DNA of 64,000 nt from positions 25,288,517-25,352,516 of the forward strand of contig NC_084587.1 of assembly GCF_033807715.1 (NCBI RefSeq), given 5' to 3'. The first letter of the stretch is position 1; every line of letters starts with the position of its first letter. Source of the DNA: Cololabis saira. Its lineage: Eukaryota > Chordata > Actinopteri > Beloniformes > Belonidae. Both the position numbers and the translations under genes were made by a program. Of the stretch, positions 13,751 to 25,700 are shown piece after piece. The notes under the pieces were generated by a model, which worked only from the letters and a program-made list of their open reading frames with translations, had not been told where the DNA came from and did no database searches.

Positions 13751-14870
13751 GCGAGTCCAAAGTTTAACTTTGATCCAGAATGTTTATGTTTGTAAAGCTT
13801 AATGTTTAGATATGTTCTATTAATTTAATGTTGGTTGTTTTAAATCAAGCGTTACTGAAGACAACTGAAGACAAGGAAAAGGAATTCTGCCGTAGATCTC
13901 GTGAATTCTCGCGGTGCTACAGCATCACTTCCTCTCGAGCCTTGCAGTAAATATTGAAGTTTACCTTATGTCCAGGGGTTTTCAAGTCTGTTGACATGCG
14001 CACAAACCTGTAATAATGTTTTCCATAGACTTAAAAAAAAAAAAAAAGTCTATGGAATCTAATATTGAATCCCTAAAATGGCCCTCCAGAATCCCTGAAT
14101 AAATGCCTCTGTTGACTATGGTGTGAAACAAACTATAGAAAAACTAAAACTAAATTCTAAAATACAGGGCCTAACATAAATAAAGTGAAAAACAAATATA
14201 GCTCAACTCTGTTTCCAATCCACATATTGTATGACTGCAAAATAAGATCATTATTTCAACTGAATGTGCAACTGCAATCCTGATGTTTAACACAGCTCCT
14301 GCTGAAACCTGCTCATAGCATTTTGATTTTTAATTCTGAGTGGATGAATTTAGAACTGCACTGGAGATTGACTTTCAAGGTATATCTTTCAACAGATATT
14401 ACGTCTGAGATAACAGCCTGATGCTGGTAATCAATATCACCACAATCATGTCAGCATTAACACAAAAGGAAAAAGAAAAGCTAAAAAGGAAAGTAGGTGT
14501 TAATGTTTCTCCTCATGAACATAAAACCATTAAGTAGTCAAAGTGCGATGAGACTCCCTCCCACAAAAGGATCAAACAAGAAATAAACATACATTGTCCA
14601 ATAAGGGTAAAGGTATCAACATGACCAATAGTGTCACGTCACATTCACATTGTGAACACATTCACTCATTGTATTAGAAGATTTGAGTGATTGTATTTTT
14701 GTATTTAGGGATTTATGTTGAGGTGACAGAAGTAGCCTTTGGATGAAGTCAAAGGTTTACTTTTGAAGTTACTCCAAATTCAGAGTGTAAGTAAGTCCAA
14801 GCAGAAAACACATGGCATGTGGAAAATTTCCAAAGTCATCCATGACAATTCTTCTTTCCAAAATGATGAC
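13751..14870. other. Unassigned stretch before the tandem array
   Basis: AT-rich DNA with a 15-bp A run near 14035. No coding motif recognised. It may contain the 5' leader of the L1-like element at its left edge. Confidence 0.35.
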
Positions 14871-15246
14871 AGATGACATAAAGAGTCTTGGGTGGTGTCA
14901 TCGGACTTGATTTTGAGTCCTTGAACATAATTGGTGCAAATTAGCCCCGTCCCTTCTTCTGATTGGTAGATATTTGATAGTCCCTATTTTCTGCTATAAC
15001 TTTTGAATGGCTTGACATAGAGAGTCGTCGGTGGTGTCATCGGACTCAGTATTGAGTACTTGACCTTCATTGGCCTGATTTAGCTCCGCCCCTTCTTCTG
15101 ATTGGTCATTATTTGATAGTCCCTACTTTCTGACATAACTTTTGAATGGTTTGACATAAAGAGTCGTGAGTGGTGTCATCGGACTCGGTATTGAGTATTT
15201 GACCTTCATTGGCCTGAAATAGCCCCGCCACTTCTTCTGATTGGTC

Positions 15247-15281
<35 letters not shown>

Positions 15282-16290
15282 GCTTTATTAAGGACACAGG
15301 GTCCATAGCACAACAGACAACAGACAAAGGGTACAAAAAATAAGGATAAAATCCACAGTTATCACATCATATTTACATAAAGGCTGATACGTCAATGATT
15401 CCAGATTCTGGAAAACTGGGACTATCAATATTTGATAGTCCCTATTTTCTGCTATAACTTTTGAATGGTTTGACATAGAGAGTCCTGGGTGGTGTCATCT
15501 GACTCGGTTTTTACTCCTTGAACATAATTGGTGCATATTAGCCCCGCCCCTTCTTCTGATTGATCGATATCTGATAGTTCCTACTTTCTGCCATAACTTT
15601 TGAATGGTTTGATATAAAGACTCGCGGGTGGTGTCATCGGACATGGTTTTGAGTCCTTGAACATAATTGGTGCAAATTAGCCCCGCCCCTTCATCTGATT
15701 GGTCGATATCTGATAGTTCCTACACTCTGCCATAACTTTTTGATATAGAGAGTCGTGGGTGGTGTCACCTGCTAAATGTCCAGGCCTGAAGACATCTACA
15801 TGCAAGTCATACAAGCGCTTCCACTGCAGCACATTTTCTGGCATAACTTTTGAATGGTTTGACTTAAGAGTTGTGGGTGGTGTCATCGGACTCGGTATTG
15901 AGTACTTGACCTTCATTGGCATGAATTAGCCCTGCCCCTTCTTCTGATTGGTCGATATGTGATAGGTCCTTTTTTCTGCAATGACATTTGAATGCTTTGA
16001 CATAAAGACTCGTGGGTGGTGTCATTGGACATGGTTTTGAGTCCTTGAACATAATTGCTGCAAATTAGCCCCGCCCCTTCATCTGATTGGTCGATATCTG
16101 ATAGTTCCTACTTTCTGCCATAACTTTTGAATGGTTTGATATAGAGAGTCGTAGCTGGTGTCATCCGCTAAATGTCCAGGCCTGAATACATCTACATGCA
16201 AGTCATACAAGCGCTTCCACTGCAGCACGCCTGAACGTGCACAAGGGTGCGAGGGCCCGTTCATCGCTGCTTGCAGCTTTAATTTAAAAT
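14871..16290. repeat. Tandem array of about 140-bp units
   Basis: Nine recognisable units each begin with (A/G)AGAGTCGTGGGTGGTGTCAT and contain GGACTCGGTATTGAGT, ATTAGCCCCGCCCCTTCTTC, TCTGATTGGTCGATAT and CATAACTTTTGAATGG. They start near 14880, 15017, 15157, 15477, 15616, 15748, 15867, 16005 and 16144. Two units (15748 and 16144) replace their middle with the same variant sequence (GCTAAATGTCCAGGCCTGAA). The array ends in GGGCCCGTTCATCGCTGCTT and GCAGCTTTAATT. Reading frames in this region are by-products of the repeat. Confidence 0.88.
15247..15430 (-). mobile_element. Short retroposon tail inserted in the tandem array
   Basis: An (ATA)n tract is followed by GCTTTATTAAGGACACAGGG and non-array sequence. 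The third array unit then resumes at AATATTTGATAGTCCC. The boundary repeats CAATA/CAATAT suggest a short target duplication. Read on the minus strand it ends in AATAAAGC(TTATTA)n, as expected for a 5'-truncated LINE or SINE. Confidence 0.6.
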
Positions 16291-17191
16291 TTTTTTATTC
16301 ATTTATTTTTTGTTTTTTTATGTTTGCATCACAGAACTCCCGGGAGGGTGGGCGTGTCCACGGGTCGGGGTAGATTACACACACCTGTGGCTAATGAACC
16401 ACCTACCATAAAACACCAGATCCTTGCATTGATTATTCTCCAGATTGCCCCTCCCAAATACAGTAAGTGTGAGAGTACTATTGCTTCAGCTGTGTGACTT
16501 TTTTTCTACTCGACCACTCAACCACTGTAAGCACTTGGTCACGACCAGCTCAATTCATCTGCCGACCCACTTTCTGATTTCCGCATCCACTGTCCAACTC
16601 CTACCCTGTGGCTCTCACATCAGTTGGATTACCAGCCCAGAATCTAGCCTCTCTCGTCAGAATCTGTATAGACTTTAATTATATGCGTTACCAGTAAAAT
16701 ATAAATATGTCCTTATAAAAACGACCTTTGCATTGGAGTCCCTCTGAGCGTTTCCCCGTCGGTCATAACAACTCTGTGTTTGTTTTGCATTTGTTCTTGT
16801 TATGGTCAGTGATGTTTTTCTGTCCACCTGTCAACTGATTATCGTGTGACAGCAGTAGCGCTGCCCAAAACTTACTGTACGATTTTCCTATGGACCTACA
16901 ACTGAAGGGGGCCCAGAAATGGTGTGGTTTGGTTCAGTTGTATGGGACGCTTTTATAATTGAAACCCACAAAATATCACCGGCCTGGACTGAAGTGCTCA
17001 GTGGAAACAGGGCTTTTTATATGCTGAGTAAATACGATGTAGAAGTCCCATTTGTGTCCCATTATGTTCTTACTGGAAAGGACAATTCGGGGATTAGACA
17101 TTTTATTGATTGTAAATTGCAAACCAAATGAACACAATTTTCCCTGCCATGTGTCGTTCGCTCCCCTACTTTATGAGAGTTAAAGCTAAAC
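16291..17191. other. Unassigned stretch, possibly old LTR-type repeat
   Basis: There is no coding motif. The part around 16332-16770 includes ATTACACACACCTGTGGCTA and CCCGTCGGTCATAACA, which resemble pieces of fish LTRs, but I could not pair ends or find a target duplication. Confidence 0.3.
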
Positions 17192-18246
17192 TACCGTAGA
17201 TGACCATTTAGTAGCCCGGGCGTTTAATATGCTAAATCCACTTGGACCCCAGGCGTTTATAAGAACCAGGCGGGTATTTGCACCAGGCTACAATTTATTT
17301 TTGCAATAAGCAGCACCAGACCATTACTTACAAAGAACATATGAGATCACCATAGTACCACTGGAACTAAAATTGTACACACTGTACACAACACAACACC
17401 TCACGACGAGCTCCCGATCACGAATCGTGAGCTTGCAAGAAAATCAAGCGTGTTTGAAATCCTGGTCGCTCCTCGTGAAGGAATCACAGTTGAAGCAGCT
17501 GCGACCCGATTTGCCTCATCCTTTCACAGAGAGCATGCACAATCTCTGATGTTACGTCAAAAACTATTATTTGTAGTTTAAGTTTTGCAAATTCACATTA
17601 CAAATCATGTTTTAATAGCAAAAAAAAAAAGCGCATTTCCAAGTATGGTGCGGGTCGCCGCGTCCCCTACGCCGTAGGCTCTGCGTTGTTGTAATGCGGA
17701 ACCATAAATCAGCCTTACGGCGGACCCTGCACCGTAGGCTCTGCGTTGGTGTGACGCGGAACCATAAATCAGCCTTCAGTGTGTGCGCTGTCTGCTGAAC
17801 TCTTTTTTCTCTTCTCATTTTGCTGGACGCCGGGTTCCTCCACCGAGACACAACTTTTGCGGTACGCGTTCTTTGTTGTGTCTAAAAATGATTCGCAGTG
17901 CACACACCCAATCAGAAACGGTACAGATATTTTGGGATTTTAATATATAAAAAAATTAAATTAAAAATAATAAAGAATCCCCTCGCCGCTTCACTCCGCT
18001 CACATGCTCTGATATACAAAGACAGTTTGTCTGTGTAACGGCGACACACGGAGCTGATCAGAGCAGTATGAACGATACTGTACACAATACAATGCAAATA
18101 CAGTGTTATTACCAGGTTATTACCGGTAGTCGCCCGGGCGTTTAATTGAACCGGCGTTTATTATGCCAAATGGGCTCGGACCCCCGGCGGCTATTAGAGC
18201 ACAGGCGCGTATTTGCGCGCGGGCGACTATTTGGTCATCTACGGTA
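17192..18246. mobile_element. Long-TIR repeat element, copy 1
   Basis: It starts TACCGTAGATGACCATTTAG and ends with the inverse (CAAATAGTC..., ...GGTCATCTACGGTA), giving terminal inverted repeats that extend imperfectly over roughly 100 bp and are rich in CCCGGGCG-type words. Terminal TA on both sides would fit a TA target site. The middle holds two tandem about-60-bp units around 17653-17776. A second copy in reverse orientation begins at 63328. No transposase is encoded. I cannot name the family. Confidence 0.7.
17653..17776. repeat. Two about-60-bp tandem units within the long-TIR element
   Basis: Each unit contains CCGTAGGCTCTGCGTTG and GCGGAACCATAAATCAGCCT. The same unit occurs three times in the copy at 63781-63960, so unit number differs between copies. 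Confidence 0.85.
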
Positions 18247-19349
18247 TCTTCGGCGCTGAAGATAGACACCGGCCCTCATTTCAACCATTAAACTAGTGTC
18301 CTACCATTTCAGCAATTTGACAGGATGTGAAAATTGCTGAAATTGAGGATGTGAAATTTCCAATTTTACAGAGTCACTTTTCAAACCACTTTTCACACAC
18401 CGCCTGGATACTTGAAGGGTACTGCACAATGGCAGATTTGCTGGTCTGAACACCCAAAAAAATCTTCAAATGGGAAATTTGGATTATAACCAAAGTCAAA
18501 CGTTTCTCTCACCTCTTACAACTCAATCCTCTGATTGTAGAACATTAAAGAACTGCATAACTAGTTTATTCTATACACTTTTTACCTCTTGTTTTTCTGT
18601 CTTTTTTTGTTAATAAGCATGTTGGTAACATTTTAGATTTGCTTAAATATTCTAAATACGAGTTAGTTGGTAATTGAATTCACAATGATTTCCTCTGCGC
18701 TTCTGTCTTTTTAAATAGAGATTTTTTTTTACATTTATTTTTAAATTGTGAAATGTGTTTTTAAAATTAAGATTTGTGTCTTTTGTAATAAAGGGGGGTG
18801 CTTCTTGGCTTGCAGAAAGCTTTAGTTTTGTATTTCCTTTTGAGGTTACAAATCAACCATCTCCAAGGAGAGTTACATTACCAGTAATGCAAAAACTGAA
18901 AGAGATTAAAGTAACATTGATTTTTCTCTTCTAATCTTTAGGGAGGAAAGAAAGCATGAAAGCATAGAATCAGGATACATTTAGGAGCAAACTAATGGCC
19001 TCATGTAATTACTCCATTGCCAACATTTTCTGACTATAAACCGAGATTGGATTTTTCATTTCTTGGAAAAAAGCAGCACTCTGAGTGAACTAGAGCAAGG
19101 AGGACTTGCACTACTCACCCAGTGTCTGAAGAGCTGTCAAGAGTCACTTGTGGAGTACATGTGCAGAAAAACACGGAACACCACAGATGACACAGTTTCT
19201 GTGAAACATCAAGGCTGTAATGATTACACGTTCTACTTAACTTCAAAAGGCTTTCTATCTTTGATTATTTGATATGTTTTATGACTGGTAAACACTAAGA
19301 TCTGATAATGCACTGGGGATGTATCTTGGAGCCATTATGACATGTACCT
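18247..19349. other. Unassigned stretch
   Basis: AT-rich DNA with one 69-codon frame near 19063 that shows no family motif. No gene or repeat end supported. Confidence 0.4.
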
Positions 19350-20250
<901 letters not shown>

Positions 20251-21018
20251 CGGAAAGATTCAGCAGATCGAATTCATTTTCTTACTGATTTAAAAAAATA
20301 TATATATTTATTTTATTTCCTTTTTTCCATTTATATTTAATTTTCATGATGTGAAAATGTATCATAGTTGTCCAACACAATGAGGCTGTTGTTTTTCCAC
20401 TAGGCCTAGAAATACAGTTTGGTGCTTTCATATTTGCCTGTTCCCATAGAAAACCAAGTGGTCCCAACAAAAGTTTCACCTTGAAAGTGCTGCATGTAAT
20501 GAGTGAGACGCAAGAAACATCGTGGACAGACTTGGCTGCATTGCATGCTCCTTTTGTGGTAAAACTCTTCATATTGCCTGTGTGTTGTCCTAACTTGGTC
20601 TTTTTAAATCATACCTTTCATGTTCACATAAATCTATTAGTATTTAAACGTGGTGCCATCATGCATACATTCAGTGTTTTGTTCATGTGCTTGGTTAATG
20701 TATAAGATTGGCTGACTCCAGTATAGTCAAAGCTTTTTCATTCAACGCAGCAATATATAGTGAGCATCAGAGCTTCATCAGCATTAGGCTCTTTATTTCA
20801 ACTGGAAGACAGACACAGAATGTGTGAGAATACACAGTTGGGAGGAGGTTAAGGGAGGGAGACTCAGAGCGTCTTATTGTGAAGCTGGAGACAGCTGTAT
20901 GGGTGAGGAAGTATGACTGAAGAGGAGAAATATAGCAGACATCGAGTTAAAGTGGAAAAATTGCAGGTGAAAGTGAAGTGTTCATGAGAGTATTGCAATA
21001 TTAATATACTTACACAGT
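20251..21018. other. Unassigned stretch
   Basis: No recognisable coding, RNA or transposon end. Short frames at 20282 (minus) and 20481 (plus) overlap each other and lack motifs. Confidence 0.4.
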
Positions 21019-21060
21019 CAAGGCAAGGCCAGTTTATTTGTATAGCACATTTCAGCAACA
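21019..21060. repeat. LINE/SINE tail scrap
   Basis: GGCCAGTTTATTTGTATAGC followed by ACATTTCA is a 3' tail type shared by many fish L2-related SINEs and LINEs. Only the tail is present. Confidence 0.45.
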
Positions 21061-21204
21061 AGGCAATTCAAGGTGGAATAATAAAATATGAAAACATTAA
21101 AAGTAAAGAGAAGGGGGGGGGCGTTATGAGTTACACTGCAGTGCATTAACAAGTTAAGACTTAAGCTAGAGTAACAGTGTAGCCCTGAAATTAACATTGT
21201 TTAC

Positions 21205-21471
21205 ATTTAAATCCATCCATTATCTACACCCCCTTTATCCTTTGCAGGGTCACGGGGGTCTGCTGGAGCCTATCCCAGCTAATTTTCAGGCGAGAGGCAG
21301 GTGTTACACCCTGGACAGGTCGCCAGTCCATCGCAGGGCCACATATAAACACAAAAACCATGCACACTCACGCTCACACCTATGGGCAATTTAGAACCAC
21401 CAGTTAACCTACTATGCATGTTTTTTGGACTGTGGAAGGAAGCCAGAGTACCCGGAGGGAACCCACGCAAG
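21205..21471 (+). mobile_element. RTE-like LINE tail, left part (split by the gypsy element)
   Basis: CCATCCATTATCTACACCCC, CTATCCCAGCTAATTTTCAG and GACAGGTCGCCAGTCCATCG mark a very common fish dispersed repeat, thought to be a 3' portion of RTE-type LINEs. It breaks after CACGCAAG at 21471 and resumes at 30096 (CAAGCACAAGGAGAACATGC). The sequence reads through once one copy of CAAG is removed, which proves that the gypsy element inserted here. Confidence 0.78.
21468..21471. repeat. Target-site duplication CAAG, left copy
   Basis: CAAG directly abuts the LTR terminus TGTAG. The partner is at 30096-30099. A 4-bp duplication is within the 4-6 bp range made by LTR-retrotransposon integrases. 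Confidence 0.85.
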
Positions 21472-21547
21472 TGTAGCCGGTCTGCGTTGTGTTTGTGTAA
21501 AGTAGACAGGAGGGTCGGGAGGTGGCTTTAGCCTAAGCAGTGGCGTG

Positions 21548-21553
21548 TTTAAT
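21548..21553 (-). promoter_or_regulatory. Candidate polyadenylation signal ATTAAA in the 3' LTR
   Basis: On the element's sense strand this hexamer lies about 75 nt before the end of the LTR, a normal place for the R-region signal. No AATAAA was noticed in the same part of the LTR. Confidence 0.4.
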
Positions 21554-21568
21554 TCTCCTCACTCCTCA

Positions 21569-21894
21569 CTGAACATAAATAAAATAAAGCACAATGGCAG
21601 CAGCATCAGTACACACTGGTCACAGTATACTGTCTCCTCACTGGTTGGATCAGAAGTGCGTACATACAGTACACATTCACATTCATAAAATAATAATACT
21701 TCACATACACATTACAACACTGAATACAATACAAAACACTGAAATACACCGCTGGCTAAAGTCTTATTTTTATATAGAAATGCAAATTGATATAAACTGT
21801 ACAAAACACAAAAATAAAGGGGGCAACAGTGACATACCTGAACATAAATAAAATAAAGCACAATGGCAGCAGCATCAGTACACACTGGTCACAG
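21569..21894. repeat. 57-bp direct repeat inside the LTR
   Basis: 21569-21625 and 21838-21894 are identical (CTGAACATAAATAAAATAAA ... CACACTGGTCACAG), and similarity continues about 10 bp further with two mismatches. The same pair occurs in the other LTR. A second repeat, CCTCACTGGTTGGATCAGAA plus GTG, lies at 21636-21658 and 22139-22161. Internal repeats in LTRs often hold regulatory sites; here that is an inference. Confidence 0.9.
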
Positions 21895-22345
21895 CTTACT
21901 GTCTGTAGTGGAGGGAGAACAGAATCAACATAACTGCACCCACTGTGTGAGTCCGACTGCTGCTAAACAGCCAACTAACATAAAGTGCCTCAAAAATGGT
22001 AAAATACTGGCAGAACATCCACACAGTAACACATAAAGTCATACAAAACTCGTTTTTAGCACTTAGGAAGTGTTACATGCTCTTAAAACAACTTTATAAT
22101 CTCAAACTGCACAGAGCATAACCAACACGATCTCACCTCCTCACTGGTTGGATCAGAAGTGAGGGGGGAGGGGCAGTAAACGCGGGAATGTCACGTTGGG
22201 AGAACAAAGGAAGACTTCAAAATAAAAGCTCTCAAAAAGACAATCAAAATAAAAGTGCAAAGACATAATACTGGGATAACAAAATAAAACGTGAGGGATT
22301 CTTGGTGGAATGCATTAACACTGTATATCTTATATACCTGCTACA

Positions 22346-22357
22346 TTCACCCCTCCT
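22346..22357 (-). promoter_or_regulatory. Polypurine tract (plus-strand primer)
   Basis: The sense strand reads AGGAGGGGTGAA immediately before the 3' LTR. This is the purine-rich RNase H-resistant primer used for plus-strand DNA synthesis in LTR retroelements. One T interrupts an otherwise pure purine run. Confidence 0.85.
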
Positions 22358-22709
22358 GAATTACACCAAAATCCCGAACAGTCCACTGGACATAACACTC
22401 CTCAAACACAGTGTTAAAACTGACACGGGCCTACATGAATATCTAATACCCACATTCAGCTATAAGCTACCTGATAAACAGGTTCAGAGAAAACAAAAGG
22501 GTGATCAAACCTTAGCCCCTCTAAGAATTGCTCGGTGCCGTGTACACCAAACTACCCGGCCCACTCAAGTCCCATACCATATTCATATGCGCATTTACGG
22601 TAAGTATACCATCCAGGCATCCACAGTGCAAAGAAATAAAATAGGGAATGAAAGAAATAAAACAATACTCCAATAAAACAAAAACAGAGGGGAAACCAAA
22701 ACAACCCCT
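22358..22709 (-). other. 3' non-coding region of the gypsy element
   Basis: About 350 bp between the pol stop codon and the polypurine tract. No env-like or accessory frame is present on the sense strand. A 124-codon antisense frame at 22302-22676 spans the LTR border and has no recognisable domain. Confidence 0.7.
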
Positions 22710-25700
22710 TCAGAACGGAGTAGGAAGAGACTTGGAGTTAGCGGACACCCGTGCACTGAATGGCTGCTGAGCCATTGTCTCCACCAGACGGTTGACTTTC
22801 TTCACAACCCTGCCAGCACGAGTCCGGACTACACCCTCCGCGCCCTCTTGCATGGGGGGCTGGCCATCTCGGCCCTGTTCTTCAGCAACCGCCGTCACTG
22901 CGTCAGGGACAATGGACGGAAGACGACCCGCGTCCAGTGTGGCGACAGCTGGCACCGCGACTGGTGGAGATGACTGGACACTGCTAGCGTCGATCACAGA
23001 TGCCGCATCTGGTGCAACTGACTGGTCTTCATCCACATCAGCGTCGTCACAAGATTGGTGACTGGCAGCGTCTTCCGCTCCACTCAGCACCCATGCACTT
23101 GTCCTATCCTCCGACTCCTCCTCCACATGAGAATCATCGAGGTCCTCCATCTGAGACACCTCCTCCGAATCATCAAAACTGTCCTCAGTCTCGGTTACGT
23201 CTCCGTGAGCAGGCTCTATGGGCAGGAAGCTGACATCCAGGATAAGGTTGCGATGCACCACCTTAGTCTTCCCCTCGTTATCTTCCAACTCGTAGACATG
23301 AGTCCGTGGGTTTCTGTCCATGACAGTGTAGACCGTTGGTTCCCACTTGTCCGCAAGTTTCTTCTTTCCCCTCTCGCCTTTGTTGGCGAGGAGTACTCTG
23401 TCTCCCACGTTGAGGTAAGTCCCCTTGACCCTGCGATTGTAACCTCGAGCTTGCTTGTCCTGCTCTCTGATAGCATGCCGTTGGGCAATGTCCGCCGCCT
23501 CGTGGAGATGGGACATAAGCGTTGAGACATAGCTGTCGTAGTCAACAACCACCGGATCGTGTAGGACCTGTCTGAACATCACATCAACGGGAAGCCTTGG
23601 AACCCGACCAAACATGAGGTGGAAAGGTGCATATCCAGTAGTCTCATGCAATGTGGCGTTGTATGCAAATGTCAGGGTCTGGATCTGCTGGGGCCACTTG
23701 GCTTTCTCCCTAAGCGGCAGTGAACGGAGCATGTTCCCAAGGGTCCGGTTAAATCTCTCAGTTCCTCCGTTCCCCATAGGGTGGTACGCCGTAGTGTGTG
23801 ACTTGGAGACTCCTGATAGCCGTAACAGTTCTGCGATGAGCTCACTCTCAAAGCTGGCTCCCTGATCTGTGTGGATACGTTCTGGAAAACCATACACACA
23901 GAAGACGTTATCCCATAGTTTCTTAGCCACCTGCTTTGCCTGTGGGTTCGGGCAGGGAAAGGCATGAGCCAACTTCGTGAAGTGATCCGTAAGGACGAGA
24001 ACATCCACCGAACGCTGTTTGCTATCTTCTGCACTCCAGAAATCCAGACACACCAGTTCCATAGGAGCGGAGGTCCTGATACTTTCAAGTGGAGCTCTGG
24101 CAGAAGGATCAGGTGTCTTGGCTAGGATGCACCTCTGACAGCACTTCACATAGTCCTTAATATGATGTTCCATCCTTGGCCAGAAGAAACGTTGTCTCGC
24201 CAGGTGAATCGTCCTCGCCTGCCCTTGGTGTCCAGCTAAGTCGTGCACACCACGCAAGGCTTTCTCCATCAGAGCCTGAGGCAAGACAAACTGGTGTCGT
24301 CTCTGCTTGCTAATGGGATCCTTGGTGACTCTATAGAGCACTCCATCCACGACCTTAAGTCTCTCCCACTGCTTGATAAGCACTGTGGCTCCCGCATCGA
24401 GACTGTCTCTTTCCCGTCTCGAGGGTCTCCTCTGTCGGTTCAGAAATGACATGACCTCAGAGATGCCTGGGTCAAGCTCTTGGCTTCGACGGAGCTCTTC
24501 CAAGGAGAGGGCAGGCAGTGGATCCTGCCCTGGTGGAGCAAGGTGTTGGACGGACTGGATCAATTCAATAGCCCTGGACTCTGCGGCTGTATCCCAGTGG
24601 TCATGAGAGTCAAGGACAGCTCTCACAATGTTGTTAGACAGGGGCGGGGAACAATGAGACTGAGCTGCAGAACCTTTCCTTGGCTTCTTCGTCTGTTGAC
24701 ACTGGACTCTCAAACGGAAGACTTCCTGGATCCCACTCTCTCCAACTCCATCAGATTCAGCAAGTAGCATGTTGTAGGGCTCCGAGACAAGTCGATGCCC
24801 AACTGTCTTGGCAAACGGGTCACGACTGAGAGCATCAGCTACTACGTTCTTGGTTCCTGCAATGTGCTTCAGACTGAACATATAAGGAGCGAGCTTTGCG
24901 ACCCATCGCTGTTCGCAGGCGTCGAGTTTGGGCTTAGTCATTATGTACGTGAGCGGATTGTTGTCTGTCCATACTGTGAAGGAATTGCCCTTCAGCCAGT
25001 GGCTGAATTTGTCACACACACTCCACTTCAGCGCCAAAAACTCGAGTCGGTGAGCTGGATAGTTCTTCTGAGAGCTGCTCAGGGTCTTACTAGCAAACGC
25101 TATAGGTCGTGCTTTACTCTCACCGGCTGGCACTTGTGACAACACTGCACCAAGCCCATCCAAGGAAGCATCAGTTGACAGAATCAGGGGACGTGAGAAG
25201 TCCGGATGTGCGAGGACCACGCAGTTCAACAGACTCTCCTTAAGGCTGACAAAGGCGGTGTCACACTCAGGAGTCCAGTCATCAGGTTTGAGCTTTCTGA
25301 ACGTCCCTGCCTTCACATCGACTTTCTTCTTTCCTCTTCTTTTCTGTCCAGCAGTCAGGGCAAAGAGCGGCTTGGCGATGGAAGAGCAACTAGGGATGAA
25401 GTGCTGGTAGAAGAACACCATGCCCAAATAGGATTTGATCCTCCGCACTGAGGGAGTACATCCATCATCTTCCATGAGGTCAGTCTTTGTCATTGTCGAT
25501 ATGACCTCCACCTTCGCAGGATCCACAGCCACTCCACTACCATCTATGATATGGCCCAGGAACTTGACAGACGATCGCATGAGGTGACACTTCTTAGGAC
25601 TTAACTTGAGGTTGTGATCTCGCAGGCGCTGGAAGACGACCTCCAGTCTCTGCAGAGCCTCCTCTTCAGTCGATGCAAAGATAAGCAAGTCGTCCAGATA

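Larger units (their letters stand above)
21472..22345 (-). repeat. 3' LTR of the gypsy element (left in window coordinates)
   Basis: An 874-bp long terminal repeat with TGTAG/CTACA ends. In sense orientation a TATA-like TATATAAAAA lies at 21776-21767 and an ATTAAA polyadenylation-type hexamer at 21553-21548, so U3 would be about 600 bp. It contains two internal direct repeats: 57 bp at 21569 and 21838, and 23 bp at 21636 and 22139. Confidence 0.95.

Noticed and set aside
15247..15291. CRISPR-like or structured array in the (ATA)n tract
   Set aside because: A simple trinucleotide repeat belonging to a retroposon tail. No spacer-repeat structure, and the genome is eukaryotic.
15677..16264. Minus-strand frames of 60-81 codons in the tandem array
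   Set aside because: They repeat with the about 140-bp unit and change frame between units. They are a consequence of the repeat.
16332..16770. A complete LTR
   Set aside because: Some LTR-like words are present, but no paired TG/CA ends and no target duplication could be found.
19063..19272. Host protein-coding exon (69 codons)
   Set aside because: No recognisable domain, no clear splice sites, and an ordinary length for a chance frame in this DNA.
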